A stretch of DNA of 30,649 bases from the NCBI GenBank assembly GCA_934541205.1, contig CAKTDK010000006.1:1-30649 (forward strand), written 5' to 3'. This document shows positions 15,072 through 23,208 of this stretch, piece by piece (positions within the stretch are counted from its first letter, which is position 1; every line of letters starts with the position of its first letter). A program made the position numbers and the translations under genes. The stretch is from an uncultured Eubacteriales bacterium (GTDB lineage: Bacteria; Bacillota; Clostridia; Oscillospirales; RGIG7773). Below the pieces are notes generated by a model. The model was not told where the DNA came from. It ran no database searches and saw nothing but the letters and a program-made list of their open reading frames with translations.

Positions 15072-15575
15072 ATGAAAGAAAAAGAATTTTATGATATTGT
15101 AAAACAATATGAAAAATTGGTTTTCTCATATTGTTTATCATTTGTAAAAGATTATCAGGAAGCGGAAAATTTAATGCAGGATACGTTTTTTTCTTTTTAT
15201 AAATCGGTAGATCATCTCAAATCGGATAATTATAAAGCTTACATAATGAAAATTGCAGCAAATAAATGCAAGGATTTTCTAAAAAGTGCTTTTAAAAGAA
15301 AAGTAATTATGACGGAAGATGAATATTTTACATCTATAGAAACTTCGGATAATACTTCTGATGAGGTTTTAAGAAAAGAAGAATATGAGATTATAAAAAA
15401 ATCAATTGAAAAGCTTAAAGAACCCTACAGGGATATTGCAACAGAATTTTATATAAATCAAAAAACCATAGATCTTATAACGCAGGAAAAAAATATTCCT
15501 AAGAAAACAGTGCAGACTCAGCTGTACAGGGCAAGAGATAAACTTAAATACATTTTAAAGGAGGAGCTTATATGA
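15072..15575 (+). CDS. ECF-type RNA polymerase sigma factor
   Basis: The 167-residue protein carries region 2 (YEKLVFSYCLSFVKDYQEAE, then LMQDTFFSFYKSVDHL and YIMKIAANKCKDFLK) and region 4 (KLKEPYRDIATEFYI, then IPKKTVQTQLYRARDKLKYIL) with the short linker typical of ECF sigma factors. It directs RNA polymerase to a small regulon. The ATG at 15072 is the best in-frame start but lies 14 bases after the strong GGAGG (15053-15057), farther than normal; the only other in-frame start, GTG at 15057, overlaps that site. It overlaps the anti-sigma gene by four bases, which points to a paired control system sensing the cell envelope. Confidence 0.9.
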   Translation: MKEKEFYDIVKQYEKLVFSYCLSFVKDYQEAENLMQDTFFSFYKSVDHLKSDNYKAYIMKIAANKCKDFLKSAFKRKVIMTEDEYFTSIETSDNTSDEVLRKEEYEIIKKSIEKLKEPYRDIATEFYINQKTIDLITQEKNIPKKTVQTQLYRARDKLKYILKEELI

Positions 15576-16033
15576 AAATTTTTGACAAAGAAAATCATTT
15601 GGAAAAAAGTATTTTCCAAAACCTTGATACTCTGTCTCAAACACAGCTTATAGAATTTAATAATCATTTATGCTCCTGCGAAAAATGTATGGAAGCGTAT
15701 ACAGATTATCTTCAAAATTCGGTGAGCTTGGACCCTCCTGAGGAAACGGCGTTTAAAGCTGTGAAACGAGTTAAAGAGTATGAAAAAAGAAACAGAGGAA
15801 CATCAATATTTAAAGTTTGCGTATCGGCTTGCTTTGCGTTTATAATACTTTACTCCTCAGTTTTGCCGGGAATAAAAAGCAGTTTGGAAACAAGACCTGA
15901 AAACAATAAGCAACAGGAAGTTTCCGTATTTACAAAAATAAACAGTAAATTAAAAGAGGGTTTTACAAATTTAAATTTCAACTATCAAGAAAAATTAAAT
16001 TCAAAAGGAGAATCAGATAATGAAAAAAAGTAA
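15572..16033 (+). CDS. Membrane-bound anti-sigma factor (zinc-finger HC2 type)
   Basis: The 153-residue protein begins with a cytosolic zinc-binding anti-sigma domain, with H32-x3-C36-x2-C39 in NHLCSCEKCMEAY, the ZAS/zf-HC2 signature. One transmembrane helix follows (about 78-100, IFKVCVSACFAFIILYSS), then an external tail of about 50 residues rich in Lys, Asn and Glu. This plan fits an inner-face clamp on the upstream ECF factor, released by a signal sensed outside. Gene overlap ATGA with the sigma gene supports the pairing. Confidence 0.85.
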   Translation: MKIFDKENHLEKSIFQNLDTLSQTQLIEFNNHLCSCEKCMEAYTDYLQNSVSLDPPEETAFKAVKRVKEYEKRNRGTSIFKVCVSACFAFIILYSSVLPGIKSSLETRPENNKQQEVSVFTKINSKLKEGFTNLNFNYQEKLNSKGESDNEKK

Positions 16034-16544
16034 ATTCTTAACATTTGTATTTTCACTTCTTCCGGGAGCAGGACATATGTATCTTGGACTTACTAAAAAA
16101 GGAATTTTATTTATGGCGTCGTTTTTCGGAATAATATTTATATCAAACGCTTTGTATTTTGCGCAGTTATGGCTTATTTTGCCTATAATATGGTTTTACA
16201 GCTTTTTTGATGCGTTAAATCATATGAATTATACTGTGGAAGAACTTAGAGTTATAAATGTAAATTACAGTTATCCGTATTTGTCAGGAACAGATGCTTT
16301 TAAAGGAAAATTTTCAAATGTTTTAAAAGGAAAAAGTAAAATTGTCGGAGTAGTTTTGATATTCTTTGGACTGTATTTTTTAATTGAAAGATTTCTTGTA
16401 AGATATGCTTATGATTTCTTTGAAGAAAATGTTGCAGTAGTTATTTCCAGAATGTTTGATATGATACCTGCCGCTATCATACCGATTATAATAATATTTA
16501 TAGGCGTTAAGCTTGTAATAGGAGGTAAAAAGGATGAAGAATAA
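16020..16544 (+). CDS. Polytopic membrane protein with TM2-like N-terminus
   Basis: The 174-residue protein starts KKSKFLTFVFSLLPGAGHMYLG, the pattern of TM2-type proteins (LPGAGHxYLG), with two helices at about 5-25 and 28-62. A loop with NVNYSYPYLSG follows, then two more helices near 107-130 and 150-170. It overlaps the anti-sigma gene by 14 bases. Similar multi-gene sets of small membrane proteins accompany ECF and LiaRS-type envelope stress operons, where they act in sensing or membrane protection; that role is inferred. Confidence 0.75.
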   Translation: MKKSKFLTFVFSLLPGAGHMYLGLTKKGILFMASFFGIIFISNALYFAQLWLILPIIWFYSFFDALNHMNYTVEELRVINVNYSYPYLSGTDAFKGKFSNVLKGKSKIVGVVLIFFGLYFLIERFLVRYAYDFFEENVAVVISRMFDMIPAAIIPIIIIFIGVKLVIGGKKDEE

Positions 16545-16653
16545 TATTTCTGCAAAATTAGTGTTTGGCCTTGTCTGCGGAGGACTTGCAATAGCGTCTA
16601 CTGTTTTAATGATAATAGGATTTTTCAGGAGGGGCAAAAAAGATGAAAAATAG
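16534..16653 (+). CDS. 39-residue single-helix membrane microprotein
   Basis: A 39-codon frame begins at ATG 16534, eight bases after GGAGG (16521-16525), overlaps the end of the preceding gene by 11 bases and the start of the next by 11. Its product is KNNISAKLVFGLVCGGLAIA, then STVLMIIGFFRR and a charged GKKDEK tail. That is one hydrophobic helix of about 22 residues with positive charges at both ends. The GLVCGGLAI stretch has glycine-zipper spacing suited to helix packing. The strong ribosome site and tight packing between genes argue that it is real. It is easily missed because of its length. Confidence 0.7.
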   Translation: MKNNISAKLVFGLVCGGLAIASTVLMIIGFFRRGKKDEK

Positions 16654-17323
16654 AAGAGTGGGGACTTTTACTCTTGGGTTATCTCTTATAACTTTTGGAA
16701 TAATATTTTTAATAACTATTTTTAAAAAGGATTTTAATGTTATAGACGCTTTGCAGTTTGCTCCTGTATTTCTCATAATACTTGGTATTGAAATACTTGT
16801 ATATGCTTTTATGGCGAAAGATGAAAAACTTCGCTATGACGGAGTAAGTATATTTTTATCTGTAGTGATTATTATTTCATCCGTTATAGGAAGCAGTGTG
16901 CCGATTGCATATAATACTGTGTTTAAGGAAAATATGCTTGAAAGAAAGTATTCAGACCAGCTTGAAAGACAAGTAAGAAACGCCTTGGAAGAAAAATATA
17001 ATTCCTTTGACGTTCATTCTTCCGTAGACGTATATGATACCAAAAATCTTGGTAACAAATATGTATACAATAAAGATGATTTATACAGCGCTGTTTATAT
17101 AAATTTTTATGATGAGGAACAATCTGCTGAGAATTTTGCAAATAAAATTATTGAAGTTAGAAAACTTTTGGAAAAAAATAATATAGATATGAGTACGGTA
17201 AATTTAAACGGAAGATTATCGGAAGTATCGGGAGAATCGGTATCTATGGATTACCGCAGTGATTACAACAGCTTTAAAACTGCTGATTTTCAAAGTATAG
17301 TATCCCGTTTATCCGTAGATTAA
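16643..17323 (+). CDS. Membrane protein with LiaI/LiaF-like N-terminal helices, 226 residues
   Basis: Three hydrophobic helices occupy about residues 7-28 (GTFTLGLSLITFGIIFLITI), 38-56 and 68-90, in the style of the LiaF/DUF5668 family (LGLxLIxFGxxFL). The remaining 130 residues are soluble and charged (QLERQVRNALEEKYNSF... YINFYDEEQSAENFANKIIE) with an alternating pattern that could be a sensing domain outside the membrane. CAGGAGGGG lies nine bases before the start. It sits in the ECF operon between the microprotein and the carboxypeptidase. The assignment to a named family is tentative. Confidence 0.7.
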   Translation: MKNRRVGTFTLGLSLITFGIIFLITIFKKDFNVIDALQFAPVFLIILGIEILVYAFMAKDEKLRYDGVSIFLSVVIIISSVIGSSVPIAYNTVFKENMLERKYSDQLERQVRNALEEKYNSFDVHSSVDVYDTKNLGNKYVYNKDDLYSAVYINFYDEEQSAENFANKIIEVRKLLEKNNIDMSTVNLNGRLSEVSGESVSMDYRSDYNSFKTADFQSIVSRLSVD

Positions 17324-17339
17324 AAGGAATTTCAATTAT

Positions 17340-18227
17340 ATGAAAATATCTAAAAAATTAATACTTATAATTATTGCAGCTATACTTAATTTTCTGATTA
17401 TATCTTGTGTTTTTTATTTGTTTTTTGTAAGAGACGATATAGTCTTTGCTGTAAAAGACGCTTTTGCGGAAAGAAGCGGCGAATATAGTTTGGAACTTAT
17501 CGGAATAGATTCGGATAACATAAAAAATGTTTTGATTTCTGATATAAAAGGTGAAAAAAATAATATAAAATACTGTAATTTTCTGATGCTTATTAACGAG
17601 GATTATCTTCTTGACAATACTTTTTCTCCCGATTTGGAAAATTATAAGGATACGTCGCTTCTTATAGATAAAAATATTGCTTTACCTCTTTCGGATATGT
17701 TTTCAAAAGCTTTGGAAGAAACAGAGGATAAAATTCTTATTATGAGTACATACAGAGATTTTAAACATCAGATGGAAGTATTTAAGGAAGATAAAAAAAC
17801 TGCTGCAGTCCCCGGAAGCAGCGAGCATCAAAGCGGGCTTGCGCTTGATTTATATGTTAATAAACATGCGGGCAGAAAATTTATTAGTACAAAGGGAGGA
17901 AAATGGATTTATAATAATTGCTGTGACTACGGATTTATAATAAGATATCCGTTTTTTAAAAAAAGCATAACGAATATTCCGTTTGAACCTTGGCATATAA
18001 GATATGTGGGGTTTCCTCATTCAGAGATTATATATAATGAAAAACAGACTCTTGAGGAATATATAAACGGATTTCAGATAGATTTATTTTATAAATATAA
18101 AAATTATATAATTTCACGCCAAAAGTCTAAGGATAATATGCTAAGTATTCCCAAAAATTTAAAAAATGTTTGGATATCGCCTGATAATATGGGATTTTAT
18201 TTTATTACTGGAGAGATTATATCATAG
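17340..18227 (+). CDS. M15-family D-alanyl-D-alanine carboxypeptidase (VanY-like), membrane-anchored
   Basis: The 295-residue protein has an N-terminal transmembrane anchor (about 6-30) and an extracellular zinc peptidase domain. VanY/M15B motifs are complete: SSEHQSGLALD (161-170; zinc ligands H163 and D170) and FEPWHIRYVG (catalytic E216, zinc ligand H219). It removes the terminal D-Ala of peptidoglycan stem peptides. It is the last gene of the ECF operon, 16 bases after its neighbour, and gives the operon its likely output of cell-wall remodelling under stress. No van ligase genes are present, so resistance should not be inferred. Confidence 0.92.
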   Translation: MKISKKLILIIIAAILNFLIISCVFYLFFVRDDIVFAVKDAFAERSGEYSLELIGIDSDNIKNVLISDIKGEKNNIKYCNFLMLINEDYLLDNTFSPDLENYKDTSLLIDKNIALPLSDMFSKALEETEDKILIMSTYRDFKHQMEVFKEDKKTAAVPGSSEHQSGLALDLYVNKHAGRKFISTKGGKWIYNNCCDYGFIIRYPFFKKSITNIPFEPWHIRYVGFPHSEIIYNEKQTLEEYINGFQIDLFYKYKNYIISRQKSKDNMLSIPKNLKNVWISPDNMGFYFITGEIIS

Positions 18228-18255
18228 ATTTTGATTATTAAAAGAAGTGAGAATA

Positions 18256-18291
18256 AAAAGCCATCGGAAAATATTTTCCGATGGCTTTTTA
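18256..18291. terminator. Bidirectional terminator of the ECF operon
   Basis: AAAAAGCCATCGGAAAAT pairs perfectly with ATTTTCCGATGGCTTTTT. The A-run and T-run at the two ends mean that it can stop transcripts from either side, here mainly the ECF operon and possibly read-through from the LysR gene. Confidence 0.9.
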
Positions 18292-18469
18292 TTTATATTA
18301 TATTTGCAAATAGAAATCAGTATTATGAGCAGAAGGGTATATTTTGAGATTCTTCCTTCGTTTTTGCCCCTCAAAAGGAAAGATAAAGTTGTTTCTCGTC
18401 AATGACAAGTAAAAATTGCTTTTGTAAACGACAGTGAGATATTATCAAAAATCTATATTTAAAATGCCA

Positions 18470-19381
18470 TTAAAATTCTGCGGAAGCTTTAAAAATCATC
18501 TCAATAAACTGCTTTTCATATTTATTAAAACTATGTTTTTTATCATATATAAACACATCTTTATGAATCATATCCGACATATCGCATTTTTTTACCGTAA
18601 AATTATTTTCTTCAAGTATATCCTTTGAAATAGGAGATACCCATATATATGTTCCTTTTACCCTTTTTAAAAGGTCGTATTGAGTTCCTCTGTCATATAC
18701 ATAAATTATTTTTCTGGATTTTTCCATTTTGGCACTTTTATTTATTTTTGAAAGACTTATATTTGGAATGTTAAAATCTCCGTGAACTATTTCCGTGTAT
18801 CCCAAAAGCTCATGATAATGTATAATATCGTTTTTGGCAAGCGAATGATTTTTTGACATAAGAATATCCATTTTATATTCTTTTATAAGTTTACTGTCCA
18901 AAGAGTAATGCTCCAAAAGGCTTTGAAAATATTCTTCATATATACTCTGATATCTTAATATTCCTATACTGCTCTCTTTGCTGCTGACACTGTTTATAAC
19001 TTTTAAGGGAGATGTTTCACGAAATCTTATATCTATATGACTGTCTATATTAAGCTGCGAAATCATCTTTGTAAATACAGCAGTTATATAAGTTGCTCTC
19101 GGCACTGCAACATTAAGCTTTATTTTTTCTTTTTCTCCCGATATATAAAGAGATTCAAGCTCGTCTATCTGAGAAATGATAGTTTTTGCATAAGATAAAA
19201 ATTCTTCGCCCTTTTCAGTAGGCTCCACACCTTTTGCATTTCTTTTAAAAATCGTTATTCCCGTTTCTTTCTCAAGTTCTTTTATAGCCTTGCTTAAATT
19301 GGGCTGTCCCATATAAAGATTTTTTGCCGCTTGCGTTATAGATTTTGTCTTGTCAACCTCCACAACATATCTTAAATGCAT
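18470..19381 (-). CDS. LysR-family transcriptional regulator
   Basis: The 303-residue length is typical of the family. The N-terminal winged helix-turn-helix is clear (SITQAAKNLYMGQPNLSKAI, then KELEKETGITIFKRNAKGVEPTEKGEEFL, residues 14-62), followed by a linker helix and a periplasmic-binding-protein-like effector domain (from about 90). The effector is unknown. The gene is divergent from an iron-dependent alcohol dehydrogenase with 193 bases between their starts, the usual LysR arrangement, so that dehydrogenase is the likely target. The ATG lies far (about 16 bases) from the nearest GGGAGTGA. Confidence 0.93.
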   Translation of the reverse strand: MHLRYVVEVDKTKSITQAAKNLYMGQPNLSKAIKELEKETGITIFKRNAKGVEPTEKGEEFLSYAKTIISQIDELESLYISGEKEKIKLNVAVPRATYITAVFTKMISQLNIDSHIDIRFRETSPLKVINSVSSKESSIGILRYQSIYEEYFQSLLEHYSLDSKLIKEYKMDILMSKNHSLAKNDIIHYHELLGYTEIVHGDFNIPNISLSKINKSAKMEKSRKIIYVYDRGTQYDLLKRVKGTYIWVSPISKDILEENNFTVKKCDMSDMIHKDVFIYDKKHSFNKYEKQFIEMIFKASAEF

Positions 19382-19468
19382 CAGATTAATACCCTATCAC
19401 TCCCTGTATAAACTTTAGATATTTGTCATAAATAAAATAAGCATATTTATTTTTATATATGACTATCA

Positions 19469-19516
19469 TATAAATTATACATTACCTTTTTTATAATTTC
19501 AATGATATAATTTATA
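19469..19516. promoter_or_regulatory. Candidate LysR operator in the divergent intergenic region
   Basis: A perfect 11-bp inverted repeat, TATAAATTATA (19469-19479) and TATAATTTATA (19506-19516), has a 26-base centre. The region is A+T-rich, so chance similarity is possible. The right arm contains TATAAT. A possible dehydrogenase promoter (TTGATA 19526, 16 bases, TATATA 19548) lies just downstream but leaves only a 15-base leader. Confidence 0.4.
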
Positions 19517-19574
19517 CAGTAAGGATTGATAAAAATTTAACAATTAATATATATTTTTTATGGAGGAATTAGAT

Positions 19575-20756
19575 ATGGCTAGATTTACTTTACCTCGTGA
19601 TTTATACTATGGAAAAGGTTGTTTGGAAGAACTTAAAAATCTAAAAGGCTCAAAAGCAGTTATGGTATTGGGCGGCGGTTCAATGAAAAGATTCGGTTTT
19701 GTGGATAAAGCTCTTTCTTATTTAAAGGAAGCAGGAATTGAAACAAAACTTTTTGAAAATGTTGAACCGGATCCTTCAGTTGAAACAGTAAAAAAAGGTG
19801 CAGAAATGATGAGAGAATTTGAACCTGACTGGATTATTTCAATGGGCGGCGGTTCTCCTATTGACGCTGCAAAAGCTATGTGGGCATTTTATGAATATCC
19901 CGATGTAACTTTTGAACAGCTTTGCGTTCCTTTCGGATTTCCCGAACTTCGTCAGAAAGCAAAATTTCTTGCTATTCCGTCAACATCCGGTACAGCAACT
20001 GAAGTTACTGCTTTCTCAGTAATTACAGACTATGAAAAAGGAATTAAATATCCTCTTGCCGACTTTAATATTACTCCGGACGTTGCGATAGTTGATCCTG
20101 AGCTTGCTGAAACCATGCCGGCTAAACTTACTGCTCACACAGGTATGGACGCTTTGACTCATGCAATTGAAGCTTATGTTTCAACTTTAAACTCACCTTT
20201 TACTGATCCTTTAGCTCTAAAGGCTATTTCTATGGTAATTGATTATCTTCCCGCGTCTTATGACGGAGATATGGCGGCAAGAGAACAAATGCACTATGGT
20301 CAGTGCCTTGCAGGAATGGCATTTTCCAACGCTCTTTTGGGTATTGTTCATTCAATGGCGCATAAAACAGGAGCTGCTTTCTCAACAGGTCATATTCCGC
20401 ATGGCTGTGCAAACGCTATATATCTTCCTTATGTTATTCAATATAACGCAAAAGATAAAACAGCGGAAAAAAGATATGCAGATATTGCAAGATCCATTAA
20501 CCTTAAAGGAAATACAGATGCAGAACTTGTTGAAGCATTATGCAATAAAATTGATGAGTATAACGTTAAATTAAATATTCCGAAAACTCTCAAAGAATTC
20601 GGTATCAACGAAGAAGAATTCAACGAAAAAGTTGATAAAATTGCAGAGCTTGCAGTATCCGACGCCTGCACAGGTTCAAATCCGAGATCTATTGATCCCT
20701 CTAACATGGCTAAGCTGTTAAAATGCACTTATTACGGAGATAAAGTTACTTTCTGA
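19575..20756 (+). CDS. Iron-containing alcohol dehydrogenase
   Basis: The 393-residue group III alcohol dehydrogenase reduces aldehydes or oxidises alcohols with NAD(P)H. The dinucleotide site includes VLGGGSMKRFG (31-41) and MGGGSPIDAAKAM (90-102). Iron ligands are visible as D192 and H196 (GMDALTHAIEAY), H259 (IVHSMAHKTGA) and H276 (HIPHGCANAI). The start at 19575 follows GGAGG (19562-19566); the ATG at 19560 overlaps that site. The family includes butanol, ethanol and 1,3-propanediol dehydrogenases; substrate cannot be told from sequence alone. Divergent LysR gene implies substrate-responsive control. Confidence 0.93.
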   Translation: MARFTLPRDLYYGKGCLEELKNLKGSKAVMVLGGGSMKRFGFVDKALSYLKEAGIETKLFENVEPDPSVETVKKGAEMMREFEPDWIISMGGGSPIDAAKAMWAFYEYPDVTFEQLCVPFGFPELRQKAKFLAIPSTSGTATEVTAFSVITDYEKGIKYPLADFNITPDVAIVDPELAETMPAKLTAHTGMDALTHAIEAYVSTLNSPFTDPLALKAISMVIDYLPASYDGDMAAREQMHYGQCLAGMAFSNALLGIVHSMAHKTGAAFSTGHIPHGCANAIYLPYVIQYNAKDKTAEKRYADIARSINLKGNTDAELVEALCNKIDEYNVKLNIPKTLKEFGINEEEFNEKVDKIAELAVSDACTGSNPRSIDPSNMAKLLKCTYYGDKVTF

Positions 20757-20797
20757 TTTGTGCAGCTTGTCTTAAAGGCAAAACTTTTCATTATATA

Positions 20798-20840
20798 AAA
20801 TAAAAGGAAGCTGTAAATTTTGCAGCTTTCCTTTTATTTT
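20798..20840 (+). terminator. Terminator after the alcohol dehydrogenase gene
   Basis: AAATAAAAGGAAGCTG pairs with CAGCTTTCCTTTTATTTT with a single bulged T, so it is a strong stem ending in T-rich sequence. It separates the dehydrogenase from the nfn genes. Confidence 0.75.
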
Positions 20841-20851
20841 CCTGCAAAATA

Positions 20852-20860
20852 TGTTAAAAT
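20852..20860 (+). promoter_or_regulatory. Possible extended -10 promoter of nfnAB
   Basis: TGTTAAAAT is an extended -10 (TGn then TAAAAT) with only a poor -35 in front. It lies about 40 bases before the nfnA ATG. Confidence 0.35.
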
Positions 20861-20902
20861 AGTTTTCAGACGAAATTTTTATTTTACAGAAGGATGGATA
20901 TT

Positions 20903-21742
20903 ATGTTTAAAATACTTAGAAAAAAAGAATTAAATCCCACTGTAACTCTAATGGATATTGATGCTCCGCTGATTGCAAAAAAAGCTCAGCCAGGACAGTT
21001 CATTATTTTAAGAGTAGATGATAAGGGAGAAAGAATTCCTCTTACTGTTGCGGATTACGACAGAGAAAAAGGAACCGTTACTATAATTTTTCAGATAGTA
21101 GGCGCAACTACTGAAAAACTTAATCACCTTAAAGAAGGAGAATATATTCACGATTTTGTAGGTCCGCTTGGAACCGCTTCTCATCTTGACGGACTTAAAA
21201 AAGTAGCGGTTGTTGGCGGCGGTGTTGGCTGCGCTATTGCATATCCTATTGCAAAAAAACTTCATAAACTTGGCTGTGAGGTACATTCTGTAGTAGGTTT
21301 TAGAAACCGCGACCTTGTTATTTTAGAAGAGGAATTTAAAAAGGTTTCAGATAAAATGATTATTATGACAGATGATGGCTCTTACGGTGAAAAAGGTCTT
21401 GTTACCGACGCTTTGAAAAAACTTATTGAAAACGGTGAAAAATACGATCAGGTTATTACCATAGGGCCACTTATCATGATGAAATTTGTCTGTAAGCTTA
21501 CAAAGGAATATGATATAAAAACTATAGTTTCAATGAATCCGATTATGATAGACGGAACAGGTATGTGCGGCGGATGCCGTCTTACTGTTGGCGGAGAAAC
21601 AAAATTTGCCTGTGTAGACGGTCCTGATTTTGACGGACATCTTGTTGACTTTGACGAGGCTTTGGAAAGAGGAGCTATGTATAAGGATTTTGAAAAACAT
21701 AAGTATGAAGATACCTGCAATCTTTTTAAAGGAGTGAAATAA
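20903..21742 (+). CDS. nfnA: NADH-dependent reduced ferredoxin:NADP+ oxidoreductase subunit A (NfnA)
   Basis: The 279-residue subunit holds a ferredoxin-NADP reductase-like FAD/NAD domain plus a [2Fe-2S] cluster. FAD contact is near RIPLTVADYD (45-54), NAD(H) motif VAVVGGGVGCAIA (101-113), and the cluster site D217, C222, C225, C237 (DGTGMCGGC and FACVDGPDFDG), matching the Asp-plus-three-Cys coordination known for Nfn small subunits. With NfnB it couples NADH and ferredoxin to NADPH by flavin-based bifurcation. I chose the ATG at 20903 because the one at 20894 lies only one base from the AGAAGG site. Without its partner it could be read as a dihydroorotate dehydrogenase electron-transfer subunit, but the adjacent gene settles it. 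Confidence 0.93.
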   Translation: MFKILRKKELNPTVTLMDIDAPLIAKKAQPGQFIILRVDDKGERIPLTVADYDREKGTVTIIFQIVGATTEKLNHLKEGEYIHDFVGPLGTASHLDGLKKVAVVGGGVGCAIAYPIAKKLHKLGCEVHSVVGFRNRDLVILEEEFKKVSDKMIIMTDDGSYGEKGLVTDALKKLIENGEKYDQVITIGPLIMMKFVCKLTKEYDIKTIVSMNPIMIDGTGMCGGCRLTVGGETKFACVDGPDFDGHLVDFDEALERGAMYKDFEKHKYEDTCNLFKGVK

Positions 21743-21747
21743 AAGCC

Positions 21748-23136
21748 ATGCCAAATATGTCTAACGTTAAAAATAAAATGCCTGTTCAAGATCCAAAAAT
21801 ACGCAACAAAAACTTTAAGGAAGTAGCTTTAGGATATACTTTGGAACAGGCTGTTGATGAAGCAAACAGATGTCTTAACTGTAAAAATAAGCCCTGCGTT
21901 TCAGGATGTCCCGTTCAAATAGATATTCCCGCTTTTATAAACAAAATAAAAGAAAAAGATATCGAAGGAGCTTATGAAATTATATCAAAGTCAAGCTCTC
22001 TTCCGGCAGTATGCGGACGTGTATGTCCTCAGGAAACACAATGTGAAAGCAAATGCGTCAGAGGAATAAAAGGCGAAAGCGTTGCAATAGGAAGACTTGA
22101 GAGATTCGTCGCTGATTATCACATGGCAAACTGCAAGGAAAAACCAAATCTTCCAACACAAAACGGTCATAAGGTTGCTGTTATAGGAGCAGGACCTTCC
22201 GGACTTACCTGTGCAGGAGATTTGGCAAAAATGGGATATGACGTTACCATTTTTGAAGCTCTTCATCTTGCAGGCGGCGTTTTAGTTTACGGCATACCTG
22301 AATTCAGACTTCCCAAATCAATCGTTCAAAAGGAAATCGAAAATCTTAAAGCTATAGGCGTTAAAGTAAATACAAATATGGTTATTGGAAAAATTCTTTC
22401 AATAGACGAATTATTTGAAGATGGGTTTGAAGCTGCATTTATCGGAACAGGAGCAGGACTTCCAAGATTTATGAATATACCCGGAGAAAATCTTAAAGGC
22501 GTATATTCAGCAAATGAATTTTTAACCCGTGTAAATCTTATGAAATCTTACGAAAATGAAAGCGATACCCCCATTATGCATGCAAAAAATGTTGCAGTGG
22601 TAGGAGGCGGAAATGTTGCAATGGACGCTGCAAGATGCGCAAAACGTCTTGGAGCCGAAAATGTTTATATTGTTTACCGCCGTTCCCTCGAAGAAATGCC
22701 TGCCCGCAAAGAAGAAGTTGAGCACGCTATGGAAGAGGATATCATTTTTAAAGTACTTACAAATCCCGTTGAAATTTCAGGAGATGAACATAAATTTGTA
22801 AAAGGTATGAAGTGCGTTGAAATGGAGCTTGGAGAACCTGATGATTCAGGAAGAAGACGTCCTGTCGTAAAAGAAAATTCCGAGTTCAATCTTGATGTTG
22901 ACTGTGTTATTATGTCAATCGGAACTTCTCCAAATCCTCTTATAAGAAGCACTACTCCTGGTCTTGATACAAATAAATACGGATGTATAGTTACAAAAGA
23001 CGATACCGGACTTACTTCCCGTGAAGGAGTATATGCAGGAGGAGACGCCGTTACAGGCGCTGCTACCGTTATTTTGGCAATGGGCGCAGGTAAAAATGCG
23101 GCAAAGGCTATTGACGAATATATAAAATCCAAATAA
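21748..23136 (+). CDS. nfnB: NADH-dependent reduced ferredoxin:NADP+ oxidoreductase subunit B (NfnB/GltA-like)
   Basis: The 462-residue subunit has two N-terminal [4Fe-4S] sites (C42, C45, C50, C54 and C89, C93, C99, C103), then an FAD domain (VAVIGAGPSGLTCAGDLAKM from 143) and an NADP(H) domain (VAVVGGGNVAMDAARCAKRL near 282, with IVYRRS). The bifurcating FAD lies in this subunit. Close relatives are annotated as glutamate synthase small chain, but no large chain is present and nfnA is five bases upstream, so Nfn is the right call. Two ATGs (21748, 21757) are possible; spacing to AAAGGAG (21728) is long for the first. Confidence 0.93.
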   Translation: MPNMSNVKNKMPVQDPKIRNKNFKEVALGYTLEQAVDEANRCLNCKNKPCVSGCPVQIDIPAFINKIKEKDIEGAYEIISKSSSLPAVCGRVCPQETQCESKCVRGIKGESVAIGRLERFVADYHMANCKEKPNLPTQNGHKVAVIGAGPSGLTCAGDLAKMGYDVTIFEALHLAGGVLVYGIPEFRLPKSIVQKEIENLKAIGVKVNTNMVIGKILSIDELFEDGFEAAFIGTGAGLPRFMNIPGENLKGVYSANEFLTRVNLMKSYENESDTPIMHAKNVAVVGGGNVAMDAARCAKRLGAENVYIVYRRSLEEMPARKEEVEHAMEEDIIFKVLTNPVEISGDEHKFVKGMKCVEMELGEPDDSGRRRPVVKENSEFNLDVDCVIMSIGTSPNPLIRSTTPGLDTNKYGCIVTKDDTGLTSREGVYAGGDAVTGAATVILAMGAGKNAAKAIDEYIKSK

Positions 23137-23164
23137 TATTTAATTCTGATTATACAAGTAAAAG

Positions 23165-23194
23165 AAGGGCAGCCATGTTTTTATGGCTGCCCTT
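23165..23194. terminator. Hairpin between nfnB and the DUF3795-like gene
   Basis: AAGGGCAGCCAT and ATGGCTGCCCTT form a perfect 12-bp stem between two converging genes. Short T-runs flank it on both strands, so it probably terminates both. Confidence 0.8.
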
Positions 23195-23208
23195 TAAATC
23201 GAAATTTG

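Noticed and set aside
17340..18227. Vancomycin resistance from the VanY-like gene
   Set aside because: No vanH, vanA/B-type ligase or vanX, and no vanRS pair; M15 carboxypeptidases are common housekeeping or stress enzymes.
21748..23136. Glutamate synthase small chain
   Set aside because: No large chain nearby, and the immediately preceding gene is the characteristic NfnA subunit.
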